From Polaromonas sp. (GTDB lineage Bacteria; Pseudomonadota; Gammaproteobacteria; Burkholderiales; Burkholderiaceae_C), in NCBI RefSeq assembly GCF_013817205.1, contig NZ_JACDDD010000009.1, forward strand, positions 1 to 64,000: DNA of 64,000 nt, written 5' to 3'. Below the pieces are notes generated by a model. The model searched no databases. It had not been told where the DNA came from and worked only from the letters and a program-made list of their open reading frames with translations. The position numbers and the translations under genes were made by a program. Of the stretch, positions 17,212 through 25,557 are shown piece by piece (the stretch's first letter is position 1; each line of letters opens with the position of its first letter).

Positions 17212-17738
17212 TTACAGGCTTGCCGCGGCGCGGTGTTTGCCGACCAGACGCACGACGGTGTTCCAGTTTCTCGTGGTCACCGGGGCGCCGAGGAGCTTTT
17301 CCAGAAACGCATTGGGACTGCCCGGAGATTTGCCGATCAGGTGGCTGAGGCTCAGAACCTCGGTCGGGCTCACACGCAGGATGTTCACATCGCCACGGTT
17401 CGAGGCTTGCGGCCAGTCGGCCGGTGCGGCATATTTTTCGGGCAGAAAGGATATGCAGCGGGCGTAGACGCTGCCGGTTGCGACTGAGCGAAACGGCTGG
17501 CCGGCAACCAGGTCGGCCAGATCTTTCATCTCACGCAGATAAGCCGGTTCCCTGAGCCCGGATTCGTCCTGCAATATGCGGCAGGCTTGGGCCAGCACTT
17601 TGCGCGCTCCCGCCTTGCTGCCGGACGAAAAAACAAGCGTGCCATTGGTGAGGAACGACGCGGCGCTTCCAGCTGCGCCCCGGTCGGGCAGTTTGCGCGG
17701 CCCATGTTCAGGTTGCGGAAGAAGACGGCGTGTTTCAT
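17212..17738 (-). pseudogene. DUF1697 family protein with a frameshifting deletion
   Basis: The family N-terminus (MKHAVFFRNLNMGRANCPTG, from ATG 17738) is in one frame. The rest (SAASFLTNGTLVFSSGSKAG through SPGSPNAFLEKLLGAPVTTR and NWNTVVRLVGKH) is in another. The switch is at about 17660-17668. Compared with my memory of the family, roughly ten residues are also missing there (the stretch after QLEAA), so a small deletion of a non-multiple of three is the likely cause. It lies 7 bases upstream of the broken extensin-like gene, giving two adjacent inactivated genes. Confidence 0.8.
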
Positions 17739-17824
17739 GGCCTGAAGGCGGCTGTTCTGTACGCAAGGGCCGAATACGGATGACCTGGCGAGTAGGGAAG
17801 GCTGGATCGGCGTGTGCCTGCGCC

Positions 17825-18202
17825 TTATCGCAGCACGTAACCGGCCAGAACACTTTGCACTTCATAAATGCTGAGCTTCTTGTTGAAGCGTTTCTGCACC
17901 GGCAGCGCCGTGCCGGAAATCCATATCTTCAGCTCGGCGTCGAGGTCGAGGTGGCCACCGGTCTCGACGCTGAAGTGTGTGATGCTTTTGTAGGGAATCG
18001 AGTGGTATTCGACCTTGCTGCCGGTCATGCCCTGTTTGTCCACCAGCACCAGTCGTTTGTTGGTGAACACAAAGTAGTCGCGCAGCAACTGGTAGGCATG
18101 TTCAACCTGCTCGCCCGTGGCCAGCACTTGGGCAAACTCCTGTTGAATCTTCGCCGCATCCACTTTGGACGCGTTGCCCATCATTCCGTCCAGCAAACCC
18201 AT
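17825..18202 (-). CDS. Bacterial PH-domain protein
   Basis: 125 residues, start at ATG 18202 because AAGGA lies 7 bases upstream; an ATG at 18232 is less well placed. The pattern DYFVFTNKRLVLVDKQGMTG, VEYHSIPYKSITHFSVETGG and AELKIWISG is that of bacterial pleckstrin-homology domains (PF08000). Family members are small soluble proteins of unknown role, often linked to envelope stress. The HAD gene lies 87 bases upstream on the same strand. Confidence 0.85.
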   Translation of the reverse strand: MGLLDGMMGNASKVDAAKIQQEFAQVLATGEQVEHAYQLLRDYFVFTNKRLVLVDKQGMTGSKVEYHSIPYKSITHFSVETGGHLDLDAELKIWISGTALPVQKRFNKKLSIYEVQSVLAGYVLR

Positions 18203-18289
18203 GATTATTCCTTTATAAAAGCTGAGGGCCATTGTGATGCCGGTGGCGGCGCAAGCTCGCAGCCGAGCGCCACCAGTGCCGTGCGCACA

Positions 18290-18907
18290 TCAGCCGGGCT
18301 GCACACACACCGCCTGCAGTCCCGCAGCGCGCGCGCCGGCCACGTTGTCGGCCAGATCGTCAAAAAACAGGATGGATTGCACCGGCACGCCGATCGCATC
18401 GGCGATGTGCTCGAACGCGCGCCGCTCGGGCTTGCGCAGCCCGATGTCGGATGAGACAAAAATCCGGTCAACGGCTTGCACCACCGCCGGGTACATGCGG
18501 GACCAGGCCGCCTGGTGCACGCTGTTCGAGTTGCTGAAGGCGTAACAGGGCAGCTGGGCGCGGGCAGCCCGCACCAGCGCCAGTGTTTCACCGATCTCGC
18601 CGGTGAAGATGGCATTCCAGCCCTGGGCAACCGCCTCGTGGTCATCCTTCAACTGAAGTTGCTGGACGAGGTGCGCGAAGTAGTCCGAGGCACTGATCTC
18701 GCCGCGTTCGTGCTGTTCATAGGCCGCGTCAAAGCTGAACTTGTCCCGGATGCTTTCCAGCGACAGGGTGGAGAGCGTCTGCCAATGTTCGAAGGCGCGT
18801 TTGAAATCGATGTCGATCAGTACGCCGCCGAGGTCAAACAGCAGTGCCGGGACAGGGCTTGCCCGGGCGGGAAGGGCCTGTCTGCGCGTGTTGGGGTCTG
18901 ACCTCAT
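18290..18907 (-). CDS. HAD-superfamily hydrolase
   Basis: A phosphatase-type hydrolase of 205 residues from ATG 18907. Motif I is LLFDLGGVLIDID with nucleophile Asp, motif II is YAFSNSNS, the motif III Lys is in GLRKPERRAFEHI, and motif IV is ILFFDDLADNV. The subfamily is that of YihX-like alpha-D-glucose-1-phosphate phosphatases and haloacid-dehalogenase-like enzymes; the substrate is unknown. Its ATG overlaps the stop of the DUF1003 gene (ATGA), indicating translational coupling. Confidence 0.9.
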   Translation of the reverse strand: MRSDPNTRRQALPARASPVPALLFDLGGVLIDIDFKRAFEHWQTLSTLSLESIRDKFSFDAAYEQHERGEISASDYFAHLVQQLQLKDDHEAVAQGWNAIFTGEIGETLALVRAARAQLPCYAFSNSNSVHQAAWSRMYPAVVQAVDRIFVSSDIGLRKPERRAFEHIADAIGVPVQSILFFDDLADNVAGARAAGLQAVCVQPG

Positions 18908-19452
18908 GGCGTCCGGGGCGATTTGTCCAGCAATTGCGTCATGAGCTGGATCTGCTCCTGCTGTATGCGCAGCAGTTCGCCCCATTGGCCCTCGCGCAGC
19001 AGGTCGACTTTTTCATGCAGCAGCATGATTTCGAGCTCGGCCTTGAGGTTGACCTCGTAATCGTGTGTGGCGACGAGCCGGTCTTTTTGGGCCTGGCGGT
19101 TTTGAGACATCAGGATGATGGGCGCCTGGATGGATGCCAGCATCGACAAAAACAGGTTGAGCAGGATGTAGGGGTAGGGGTCGAAGCTGCGGTCATAACG
19201 TGCCAGGATCACCGAATTGAGCACAACCCAGGCGACCAGCGTGGCACCGAACAGCATGATGAAGGTCCAGGACCCGCCGAAGCGCGCCACCGCATCAGCC
19301 GCGCACTGTCCGGCCGTGTTGGCGTCGTCGTCTGCCGTGTTGCGGGAGATATGCTGGCGCGCCGCGACATGGCGCGCCACCTTGCGGGCCGCCTCGTCCA
19401 GGGTGTCATACGGCATGCCCAGATGGCTGGCGATTTCTTCGGCTTGTTTCAT
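18904..19452 (-). CDS. DUF1003 membrane protein
   Basis: 182 residues. DUF1003 features are FGGSWTFIMLFGATLVAWVV, LNSVILA, DPYPYILLNLFLSMLASIQA and PIILMSQNRQAQKDR, giving two transmembrane segments and a conserved cytosolic start to a long helical tail. The final 50 residues (LKAELEIMLLHEKVDLLREG onward) look like a coiled coil. The function of the family is not known. It is the first gene of the minus-strand run into the HAD and PH-domain genes. Confidence 0.9.
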   Translation of the reverse strand: MKQAEEIASHLGMPYDTLDEAARKVARHVAARQHISRNTADDDANTAGQCAADAVARFGGSWTFIMLFGATLVAWVVLNSVILARYDRSFDPYPYILLNLFLSMLASIQAPIILMSQNRQAQKDRLVATHDYEVNLKAELEIMLLHEKVDLLREGQWGELLRIQQEQIQLMTQLLDKSPRTP

Positions 19453-19689
19453 GGGTCGTCCTCATGCGTGCGCGTGCAGGAAGGCACGCCCTGCAACGAG
19501 TTTATGCCCGCGGTGTTCCCTTACCCCGGGCTTTCGTCGAGCCCCGCCGCCAACGCGCTGCGTAACAAGGCGTTTCCGGGGTGGCGGATGACATGCGATG
19601 AAACCTGGTATTTGCATAATGGTCCAGCCCGCCCCGCTACAGTGCCTTGCCGGCGCTGGAGGCTCTTTCCCTTGTTTCAGGAGATTCCC

Positions 19690-20244
19690 ATGGCCCAGTA
19701 CAACATCGCCGTCGTCGTCGGCAGCATCCGCAAAGACTCCTTCAACCGCAAACTCGCCCGCGCGCTGGAAAAGCTGTTCCCGGCAGAGTTCAGCTTCACG
19801 CATGTGCGCATCGACGACCTGCCGCTGTACAACCAGGACGATGACGCCAGCCCGTGCGCCCCAGTCTCGCGCCTGAAGGGCGAGATCACGGCCGCGCAGG
19901 GCGTGCTGTTCCTCACGCCGGAATACAACCGCTCCATTCCAGGCGTTCTGAAAAACGCCATCGACCACGCGTCCCGCCCCTATGGCAAAAGCGTCTGGAA
20001 CGGCAAGCCCGCCGGCGTCATCGGCGCCTCGGTCGGCCCGATTGGCACGGCGCTGGCGCAGCAGCACCTGCGCAACATTCTGGCCTACCTGAACACGCCG
20101 ACGCTGGGCCAGCCCGAGGCCTTCATCCACAACAAGGAAGGCCTGTACGACGCGGACGGCAACATCGGTGAGGCCAGCAGAAAATTCCTGCAGTCCTGGG
20201 TCGACGCGTATGTGGCCTTTGTCAAAAACACTGTGAACGCCTAA
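19690..20244 (+). CDS. NADPH-dependent FMN reductase (ChrR/quinone-reductase type)
   Basis: A flavodoxin-like oxidoreductase of 184 residues. It has the FMN phosphate loop VVVGSIRKDSFNRKLARAL, then FLTPEYNRSIPGVLKNAIDH with the conserved PEYN, and GKPAGVIGASVGPIGTALAQ. The start at 19690 is preceded by AGGAG; upstream codons in the open frame lack family similarity. Relatives reduce quinones, azo dyes or chromate with NAD(P)H. An amino-acid permease follows 3 bases later. Confidence 0.9.
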   Translation: MAQYNIAVVVGSIRKDSFNRKLARALEKLFPAEFSFTHVRIDDLPLYNQDDDASPCAPVSRLKGEITAAQGVLFLTPEYNRSIPGVLKNAIDHASRPYGKSVWNGKPAGVIGASVGPIGTALAQQHLRNILAYLNTPTLGQPEAFIHNKEGLYDADGNIGEASRKFLQSWVDAYVAFVKNTVNA

Positions 20245-20247
20245 GCC

Positions 20248-21648
20248 GTGGCTGCCGCGCCCGACCCGGCCAAGCCCGCAGCCGGCGGCGCTACGGACCA
20301 GCCGTCGCTGCACCGCGTGATGGGGCCGTGGCTGCTGCTGCTCTTCATCGTCGGCGACATCCTGGGCACGGGCATCTACGCCTTGACGGGCCAGGTCGCC
20401 AAACAGGTGGGCGGTGTGGTCTGGCTGCCGTTTCTGGTGGCCTTCGCGGTGGCCCTGATCACGGCTTTCAGTTATCTGGAGCTGGTCACCAAGTACCCGC
20501 GTGCGGCCGGCGCGGCCCTGTATGTGCACAAGGCTTTCGGCGTGCACTTCATCACTTTCATCGTCGCCTTTGCGGTGATGTGTTCTGGCATCACCTCGGC
20601 CTCTACCGCGTCGCGGGCGTTTGCGGCCAATCTGGCGGGCACCTTCGACCTGGACCTGGGCAGCGGCTTTGGCATCACGGCGGTGGGCCTGGGCTTCATG
20701 GCAGTGGTTGCGGCGGTGAACCTGCGCGGCATCGGTGAAAGTGTCAAAGCCAACGTGCTGCTGACCTGTGTGGAGCTGACCGGCCTCTTGATCATCATCT
20801 GCATCGGCTTCTGGGCCATAGGCACAGGGCAGGGCGACGTGGGGCGGGTGATGGAGTTCAAGGCCACGACGGACGGCGGCAGCGCCTTCTGGTCGGTGAT
20901 TGCCGGCACCTCGCTGGCTTTTTTTGCGATGGTGGGTTTCGAGGACTCGGTCAACATGGCCGAGGAGAGCAAGGATCCGTCACGCATCTTCCCCAAGGTG
21001 CTGCTGGCCGGCCTGTTCATCACAGGGCTGGTGTATGTGCTGGTGTCCATTGCGGCGATCACGCTGGTGCCACCCGAAAAACTGGCCGAAGGCGAAACCC
21101 CGCTGCTGCAGGTGGTGCAGGCCGGCGCGCCCGGCTTTCCGGTTGAGCTGTTTGGCTTCATTACCATGTTTGCGGTGGCCAACAGCGCGCTGATCAACAT
21201 GCTGATGGCCAGTCGGCTGGTCTACGGCATGAGCCGCGAAGGCGTGTTGCCGCCGCTGCTGGGCAGGGTGCATGCGGCGCGGCGCACACCTTATGTGGCG
21301 ATTGCTTTCACCACCCTGCTGGCCTTCGGCCTCATCACCTTTGTAGGCGAAGTGCCGGCGCTGGGCGGGACCACGGCGCTGCTGCTGCTGCTGGTCTTCA
21401 CCATCGTCAATATTGCCGTTCTGGTGCTGCGCAAGGACAAGGTCAGCCACAAGCACTTTCACGCGCCGCTGGTGTTGCCGGTGCTTGGCGCGCTGACTTG
21501 CGCTTTTCTGGTCGGGCCGTGGACCGGCCGGGACCCAGTGCAGTACACCATTGCCGCCGTGTTGCTGGGCTTAGGTGTGCTTCTGTGGGGTCTGACGCAG
21601 CTCTTTCCGCGCATCATGCGGCGCCGCACCGCAAGCACAGCCGACTAG
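20248..21648 (+). CDS. APC-family amino-acid permease
   Basis: 466 residues with about twelve hydrophobic segments and a GTG start 3 bases after the flavin reductase. Helix 1 contains [15 protein letters not shown], the substrate-binding GxG break of APC transporters. [12 protein letters not shown] follows the middle helices, a classic APC loop. The substrate cannot be assigned from sequence. The stop overlaps the azoR stop on the other strand by four bases. Confidence 0.9.
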   Translation: MAAAPDPAKPAAGGATDQPSLHRVMGPWLLLLFIVGDILGTGIYALTGQVAKQVGGVVWLPFLVAFAVALITAFSYLELVTKYPRAAGAALYVHKAFGVHFITFIVAFAVMCSGITSASTASRAFAANLAGTFDLDLGSGFGITAVGLGFMAVVAAVNLRGIGESVKANVLLTCVELTGLLIIICIGFWAIGTGQGDVGRVMEFKATTDGGSAFWSVIAGTSLAFFAMVGFEDSVNMAEESKDPSRIFPKVLLAGLFITGLVYVLVSIAAITLVPPEKLAEGETPLLQVVQAGAPGFPVELFGFITMFAVANSALINMLMASRLVYGMSREGVLPPLLGRVHAARRTPYVAIAFTTLLAFGLITFVGEVPALGGTTALLLLLVFTIVNIAVLVLRKDKVSHKHFHAPLVLPVLGALTCAFLVGPWTGRDPVQYTIAAVLLGLGVLLWGLTQLFPRIMRRRTASTAD

Positions 21649-22295
21649 GCTGCCAGTGCTGCAGTCGGCTGGTTGGCGGCCTGCGTGGCCAGCGCCTTGA
21701 TCTCCAGATCAGCAGCGGCCAGGGCCGCAGCCTTGGCCGCTTCACCCATGGCCAGGCCCTCGGCGCGCACAAAACGCACGTCGGTGATGCCGAAGAAACC
21801 AAACACCACCTTGAGGTAGCTTTCCTGGTGCTCCATCGCATTGCCGGCTTCACTGGTGGAATACATGCCGCCACGGGTGGAAGCCACGATCACCGCCTTG
21901 CCACCGGCCAGGCCCACCGGGCCCTTGTCGGTGTACGAGAAGGTGCGCCCAACCTGCGCCACCCGGTCAATCCAGGCCTTGAGCTGGCTCGGGATGCTGA
22001 AGTTGTACATCGGCGCGCCGACCACGATCACGTCAGCCGCCAGGAATTGCGCCACCAGCGCTTCGGACACGGCGTTTTCACGCTGCTGCATCTCGCTCAG
22101 CGCGCTGCCGGCGGGCAGGCGAAAACCCAGCGATTCGGCCGAAAGATGGCTGGGCGCGTCGGCAGCCAGGTCCAGGTAGCTGATTTCGGTGCCAGGGTGG
22201 CTGGCGCGCCAGGAGGCGACGATCTGGGCGGTCAGCTGGCGCGAGACCGAGTTGCCGCCGAGGATGCTGGAGTCGATGTGAAGAAGCTTGCTCAT
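21645..22295 (-). CDS. azoR: FMN-dependent NADH:quinone oxidoreductase/azoreductase AzoR
   Basis: 216 residues with a flavodoxin fold. The N-terminus is [20 protein letters not shown] (phosphate-binding SxxxxxxS), then [18 protein letters not shown] and the family block TRGGMYS. It reduces quinones and azo compounds by two-electron transfer from NADH. It is divergent from a LysR regulator that shares its 143-base promoter region, so control by that regulator is likely. Confidence 0.93.
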   Translation of the reverse strand: MSKLLHIDSSILGGNSVSRQLTAQIVASWRASHPGTEISYLDLAADAPSHLSAESLGFRLPAGSALSEMQQRENAVSEALVAQFLAADVIVVGAPMYNFSIPSQLKAWIDRVAQVGRTFSYTDKGPVGLAGGKAVIVASTRGGMYSTSEAGNAMEHQESYLKVVFGFFGITDVRFVRAEGLAMGEAAKAAALAAADLEIKALATQAANQPTAALAA

Positions 22296-22405
22296 GAGGG
22301 ATTCCTTGAAGTTTTGTCGGTTGTTGGCCGGTTCACCTGAATCTCAGCCACGGATAGATTGTGTGGATGAGTCGATTGATTCATAAGTCGGCAAAATCGC
22401 GATAC

Positions 22406-22427
22406 ATTGTTCTATCAACAGGACAAT
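22406..22427 (+). promoter_or_regulatory. LysR-type operator candidate between azoR and lysR
   Basis: ATTGTTCT-N6-AGGACAAT forms a near-perfect inverted repeat (7 of 8 positions) 11 bases ahead of the regulator start codon. Placement in the shared divergent region suggests autoregulation and control of azoR. Confidence 0.6.
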
Positions 22428-22438
22428 AAAAGCTAACC

Positions 22439-23344
22439 ATGCAGGATTTGAACGACATGCTGTATTTCGCCGAGGTGGTGGAGCGGGGCGGATTTGCCGC
22501 CGCCGGGCGCGCGCTGGGCTTGCCCAGATCGCGGCTGTCGCGGCGCGTGGCCGAGCTGGAGGCCAGACTTGGCGCCCGCCTGCTTCAGCGCACCACCCGC
22601 AAGCTGTCTCTGACCGAAGTCGGTGAGATTTATCTGCGGCACTGCAGCGCCATGCGCGACGAGGCGCTGGCGGCCGGCGAAGCGGTGGCGCAGCTGCAGG
22701 TCGAGCCGCGCGGCACCTTGCGCATCAGTTGCCCTGTGACGCTGGCGCAAAGCACCGTGGGTTATCTGGTGCCGCGCTTCATGGCGCTGTACCCGCTGGT
22801 CAAAATCGACATGCGCGTCACCAACCGGGTGGTAGACCTGGTGGAAGAAGGTGTAGACATTGCGCTGCGTGTGCGGACCACGCTGGACGACAGCGGCAGC
22901 CTGGTGGTTAAAAACCTGGGCGCCAGCACCGGCCAGCTACTGGCCAGCCCGGAGCTGCTGCGCCGGCAGGGCATGCCGGCAACACCCGAGGAGCTGAACA
23001 AACTCGACACCGTCGCCATGTCCTGGATCGACGGGCGCGCCGCCTGGACCTTGCTGGGCCCGGATGGCCGGGAGTTTGTGCTGCAGCATCAGCCGCGTTA
23101 CGTGGCCGACGACCTGCTGACCCTGAAACTGGCCATGCTGGCCGGCACCGGCATGAGCTTTTTGCCCGACTCGCTGAGCGCGGCAGAGCGGCAGGCGCAA
23201 TTGCTGGTGCCGGTGTTGCCAGGCTGGACCCTGCGCGCTGGCGTGGCCCATGCCGTCTTCCCTTCACGCCGCGGCCAAGTCCCGGCGGTGCGCAGCTTTC
23301 TGGACTTTCTCGGCGAGCACATGCGCGGGGAGATGCTGGTCTGA
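22439..23344 (+). CDS. LysR-family transcriptional regulator
   Basis: 301 residues. The N-terminal winged helix spans MLYFAEVVERGGFAAAGRAL, GLPRSRLSRRVAELEARLG and LLQRTTRKLSLTEVGE. The effector domain follows from PRGTLRISCPVTLAQ. It belongs to the CrgA/DsdC-like group often found beside quinone or azo reductases. Here it is divergent from azoR, its probable target. Its inducer is unknown; quinones or electrophiles are the usual signals for such pairs. Confidence 0.93.
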   Translation: MQDLNDMLYFAEVVERGGFAAAGRALGLPRSRLSRRVAELEARLGARLLQRTTRKLSLTEVGEIYLRHCSAMRDEALAAGEAVAQLQVEPRGTLRISCPVTLAQSTVGYLVPRFMALYPLVKIDMRVTNRVVDLVEEGVDIALRVRTTLDDSGSLVVKNLGASTGQLLASPELLRRQGMPATPEELNKLDTVAMSWIDGRAAWTLLGPDGREFVLQHQPRYVADDLLTLKLAMLAGTGMSFLPDSLSAAERQAQLLVPVLPGWTLRAGVAHAVFPSRRGQVPAVRSFLDFLGEHMRGEMLV

Positions 23345-23360
23345 AGCCAGAAACGCTCCG

Positions 23361-23400
23361 TTTTTGATAGCTGCTTGAGCTTGCTGGACGAGGGCTGCAG
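23361..23400 (+). repeat. Dispersed palindromic repeat copy, shortened
   Basis: TTTTTGATAGCTGCTTGAGC, then TTGCTGGACGAGGGCTGCAG. It lacks the left hairpin arm seen in other copies. It lies 16 bases after the LysR stop. Confidence 0.7.
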
Positions 23401-23642
23401 GTTAATTGGCATATAAACCGAGGGGCGCCCAACGCTGGCCTCCGGCAGCCGCAGGGAGTGGATTTAGGGCAAATAAAAACAAACTTTGCCCACAGGGACT
23501 TAGGCCTCAGCCTACAAACTCGGATGCCGATTGACCGAGAAAATTTATTCAAAGTTTCTGCTTCAACTGATTACTTTTCTGGTGAAGCAAACTTTTTTAA
23601 CTTTTTCTTTTTTTGTTCAACAATTTTTACCGGGAGTCCTTC

Positions 23643-23915
23643 ATGTTTAAAACCACCCTTGCTGTAGCACTTGTTTCCGTAGGTGCATTGGGCCTGAGCG
23701 CCTGCGACGTCAAAAAAACCCAGGAAGGCAACATCACTGTGCCTAAAGTGGAGGTCACCAAGACCAAGGAAGGTGACATCACGCTGCCAAAATACGACGT
23801 CAAGACACCGGACGTTAGCGTGGGTACCACCGAGAAAACGGTGACGGTTCCAACCGTCAAGGTAGAAGAGAAAAAAATCGAAGTGCCTACCGTGACGGTG
23901 ACACCCGCCAAGTAA
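23643..23915 (+). CDS. Small repeat-containing lipoprotein
   Basis: 90 residues, start at ATG 23643 behind GGGAG. A signal peptide (MFKTTLAVALVSVGALGLSA) ends in the lipobox LSAC, giving a lipidated Cys at about residue 21. The mature part is a low-complexity Lys/Val/Thr-rich chain with near repeats (EGNITVPKVEV, EGDITLPKYDV, KTVTVPTVKV, KIEVPTVTV), likely extended beta structure at the membrane. A terminator follows. The 200 bases upstream are unusually AT-rich with T-tracts. The function is unknown. Confidence 0.82.
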   Translation: MFKTTLAVALVSVGALGLSACDVKKTQEGNITVPKVEVTKTKEGDITLPKYDVKTPDVSVGTTEKTVTVPTVKVEEKKIEVPTVTVTPAK

Positions 23916-23936
23916 ATCCCGTCCTGGGTGATTCAA

Positions 23937-23970
23937 GCTGCCGCGCGGATTTTCCGTGGCGGCACTTTTT
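23937..23970 (+). terminator. Rho-independent terminator after the lipoprotein gene
   Basis: A GC-rich stem (TGCCGCGCGG pairing with CCGTGGCGGCA, loop ATTTT, one mismatch region) is followed by CTTTTTG. Confidence 0.75.
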
Positions 23971-24091
23971 GTTTCAGCACGTCCGGCAAGCTGCCTGGCC
24001 TGACGCCAGGAGTTCATGCGCCCATTGGGAACTTATCAGCGCCTAAACTCACGAACATCGGACAATTACCGTTGAGATTCAAAGGACGCTG

Positions 24092-24613
24092 ATGTTGTTG
24101 ACGTATTTCGAAGCCGCGCCGCGCCGTGTGCTGGCCCTGGTATCCGTGGCCTGTGTTGCCATGCTGGCTTTTGGCCTCTACCTGCAGCATGTCGTCGGGC
24201 TGGAGCCTTGCCCCATGTGCATCGTGCAGCGTTATGCGCTGGCAGTGGTTGCCATTGTGGCCGGCGTGACGGCCTTCTTCAGCACCAAGTGGCTGGTTAT
24301 GGCCGGCGCGGCCAAGACCATGCTTTTTGCCGGCTTTGGCGCATTTGTGGCGGCCCGCCAGAGCTGGCTGCAGTGGTACCCGCCCGAAGAGGCGTCCTGT
24401 GGGCGTGACTTTTACGGAATGATCGAGACCTTTCCGCTGCAGCGCGTGATCCCGATGATCTTCAAGGGCAGCGGCGACTGCACCAAGATCGACTGGGCTT
24501 TTCTGGGCCTGTCGATTGCCAACTGGTCGTTTCTTTGTTTTTCTGGCATTGCGCTGCTGATGCTGGTTTTGCTGGTGGTCCAGGCGCGCGGGGCGGGGCG
24601 CAGCAAGGCCTGA
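24092..24613 (+). CDS. dsbB: Disulfide bond formation protein B DsbB
   Basis: An inner-membrane quinone reductase that re-oxidises periplasmic DsbA. 173 residues with four hydrophobic helices. The first periplasmic pair is C40 and C43 in GLEPCPMCIVQRYAL, with the quinone-contacting Arg47 in that block. The second pair is C103 (ASCGRDF) and C130 (GSGDCTKIDW). All four catalytic cysteines are present. Confidence 0.95.
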   Translation: MLLTYFEAAPRRVLALVSVACVAMLAFGLYLQHVVGLEPCPMCIVQRYALAVVAIVAGVTAFFSTKWLVMAGAAKTMLFAGFGAFVAARQSWLQWYPPEEASCGRDFYGMIETFPLQRVIPMIFKGSGDCTKIDWAFLGLSIANWSFLCFSGIALLMLVLLVVQARGAGRSKA

Positions 24614-24727
24614 AAACTCGGGGGAACGGGCCGACAGCCCTGCGGCCCTCCGGTAGACGCCTTTTTTGTGAGGTGATGCCAAAAGCCTTGGGAGCCCGGC
24701 CCTTCCCTGAGCCGTGGAAAAGTGTGA

Positions 24728-24747
24728 TACTGGATGAATACACAGTA
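24728..24747 (+). promoter_or_regulatory. LexA-type SOS box ahead of imuA-imuB-dnaE2
   Basis: TACTGGATGAATACACAGTA has the arms TACTG and CAGTA around ten central bases, close to the gammaproteobacterial/betaproteobacterial LexA palindrome. It ends 24 bases before the imuA start, where a repressor would block the promoter. DNA damage control of this operon family by LexA is well established. Confidence 0.8.
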
Positions 24748-24771
24748 TTGTGACGCTTTTCAATCCTCGCC

Positions 24772-25557
24772 ATGCCTGCTTTTTCTTCTGTATCCCCAGC
24801 TACTGCCTTGCCTGCAGGCGTCTGGTGCGCGGGCGAGCTGGGCAGCACGCGTGCACAGACTGTGGGCACAGGTTACCCGCCGCTTGACCGGGCACTGCCC
24901 GGCGGCGGCTGGCCGCAGGGGGCGCTGGTTGAAGTGCTGCAGCCGCAGGCCGGGCTGCATGAGTGGGGCTTGGTGGCACCGGCGCTGGCCGCCGTGCAGG
25001 CCGCAGCGCCCGGCAAACTGCTGGTGCTGGTGGGCGCCCCCTGCTTGCCTTTTGGTCCGGCGCTGGGTGCTCGCCAGCTCAAGCTGCAGCGCATGGTCTG
25101 TGTGCACAGCCAGGGGCCGGCGCTGCTGTGGGCCACGCGTGAAGCCCTGCAGTGCGCCGATGTCGCCGCCGTGCTGGCCTGGCTTCCCGATGCCCGCAGC
25201 GCGCACCTGCGCCGCCTGCAGATTGCCGCGCATGACCATGGCAAGTTGCTGTTTGTCTTCAGGCCGCCGCATGCGCAGCAGGAGTCTTCGCCGGCGCCGC
25301 TGCGCCTGCTGGTCGAGGGCGCGGCCGCTGAAGCCGGCCAGCTGCGCGTGCAGGTGCTCAAGCGGCGCGGCCCGCCGCTGGCGGCACCCCTGCTGCTCGA
25401 CAGCCTGCCGCCCCGGCTGGCGGCGCTGCTAGCGGCCAGCCGTGAGCGCCTGCGCCGCCGCCGCGAGGAACTGGCGCCTTTGCCGCTGCCTCTCAACTCA
25501 CCGGACAACCCCGTTCATGCGCTGCTGGATCGCATTGCACACCTCGATCACCACTGA
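24772..25557 (+). CDS. imuA: Translesion synthesis-associated protein ImuA
   Basis: 261 residues, RecA-like fold without a standard Walker A. Blocks include GTGYPPLDRALPGGGWPQGA, LVEVLQPQAGLHEWGLVAPAL and GALLWATREALQ-like segments (QGPALLWATREALQCADVAA). It is a partner of ImuB and DnaE2 in the SOS mutasome. Its end overlaps the imuB start by 41 bases, and a LexA box lies upstream. Confidence 0.92.
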   Translation: MPAFSSVSPATALPAGVWCAGELGSTRAQTVGTGYPPLDRALPGGGWPQGALVEVLQPQAGLHEWGLVAPALAAVQAAAPGKLLVLVGAPCLPFGPALGARQLKLQRMVCVHSQGPALLWATREALQCADVAAVLAWLPDARSAHLRRLQIAAHDHGKLLFVFRPPHAQQESSPAPLRLLVEGAAAEAGQLRVQVLKRRGPPLAAPLLLDSLPPRLAALLAASRERLRRRREELAPLPLPLNSPDNPVHALLDRIAHLDHH

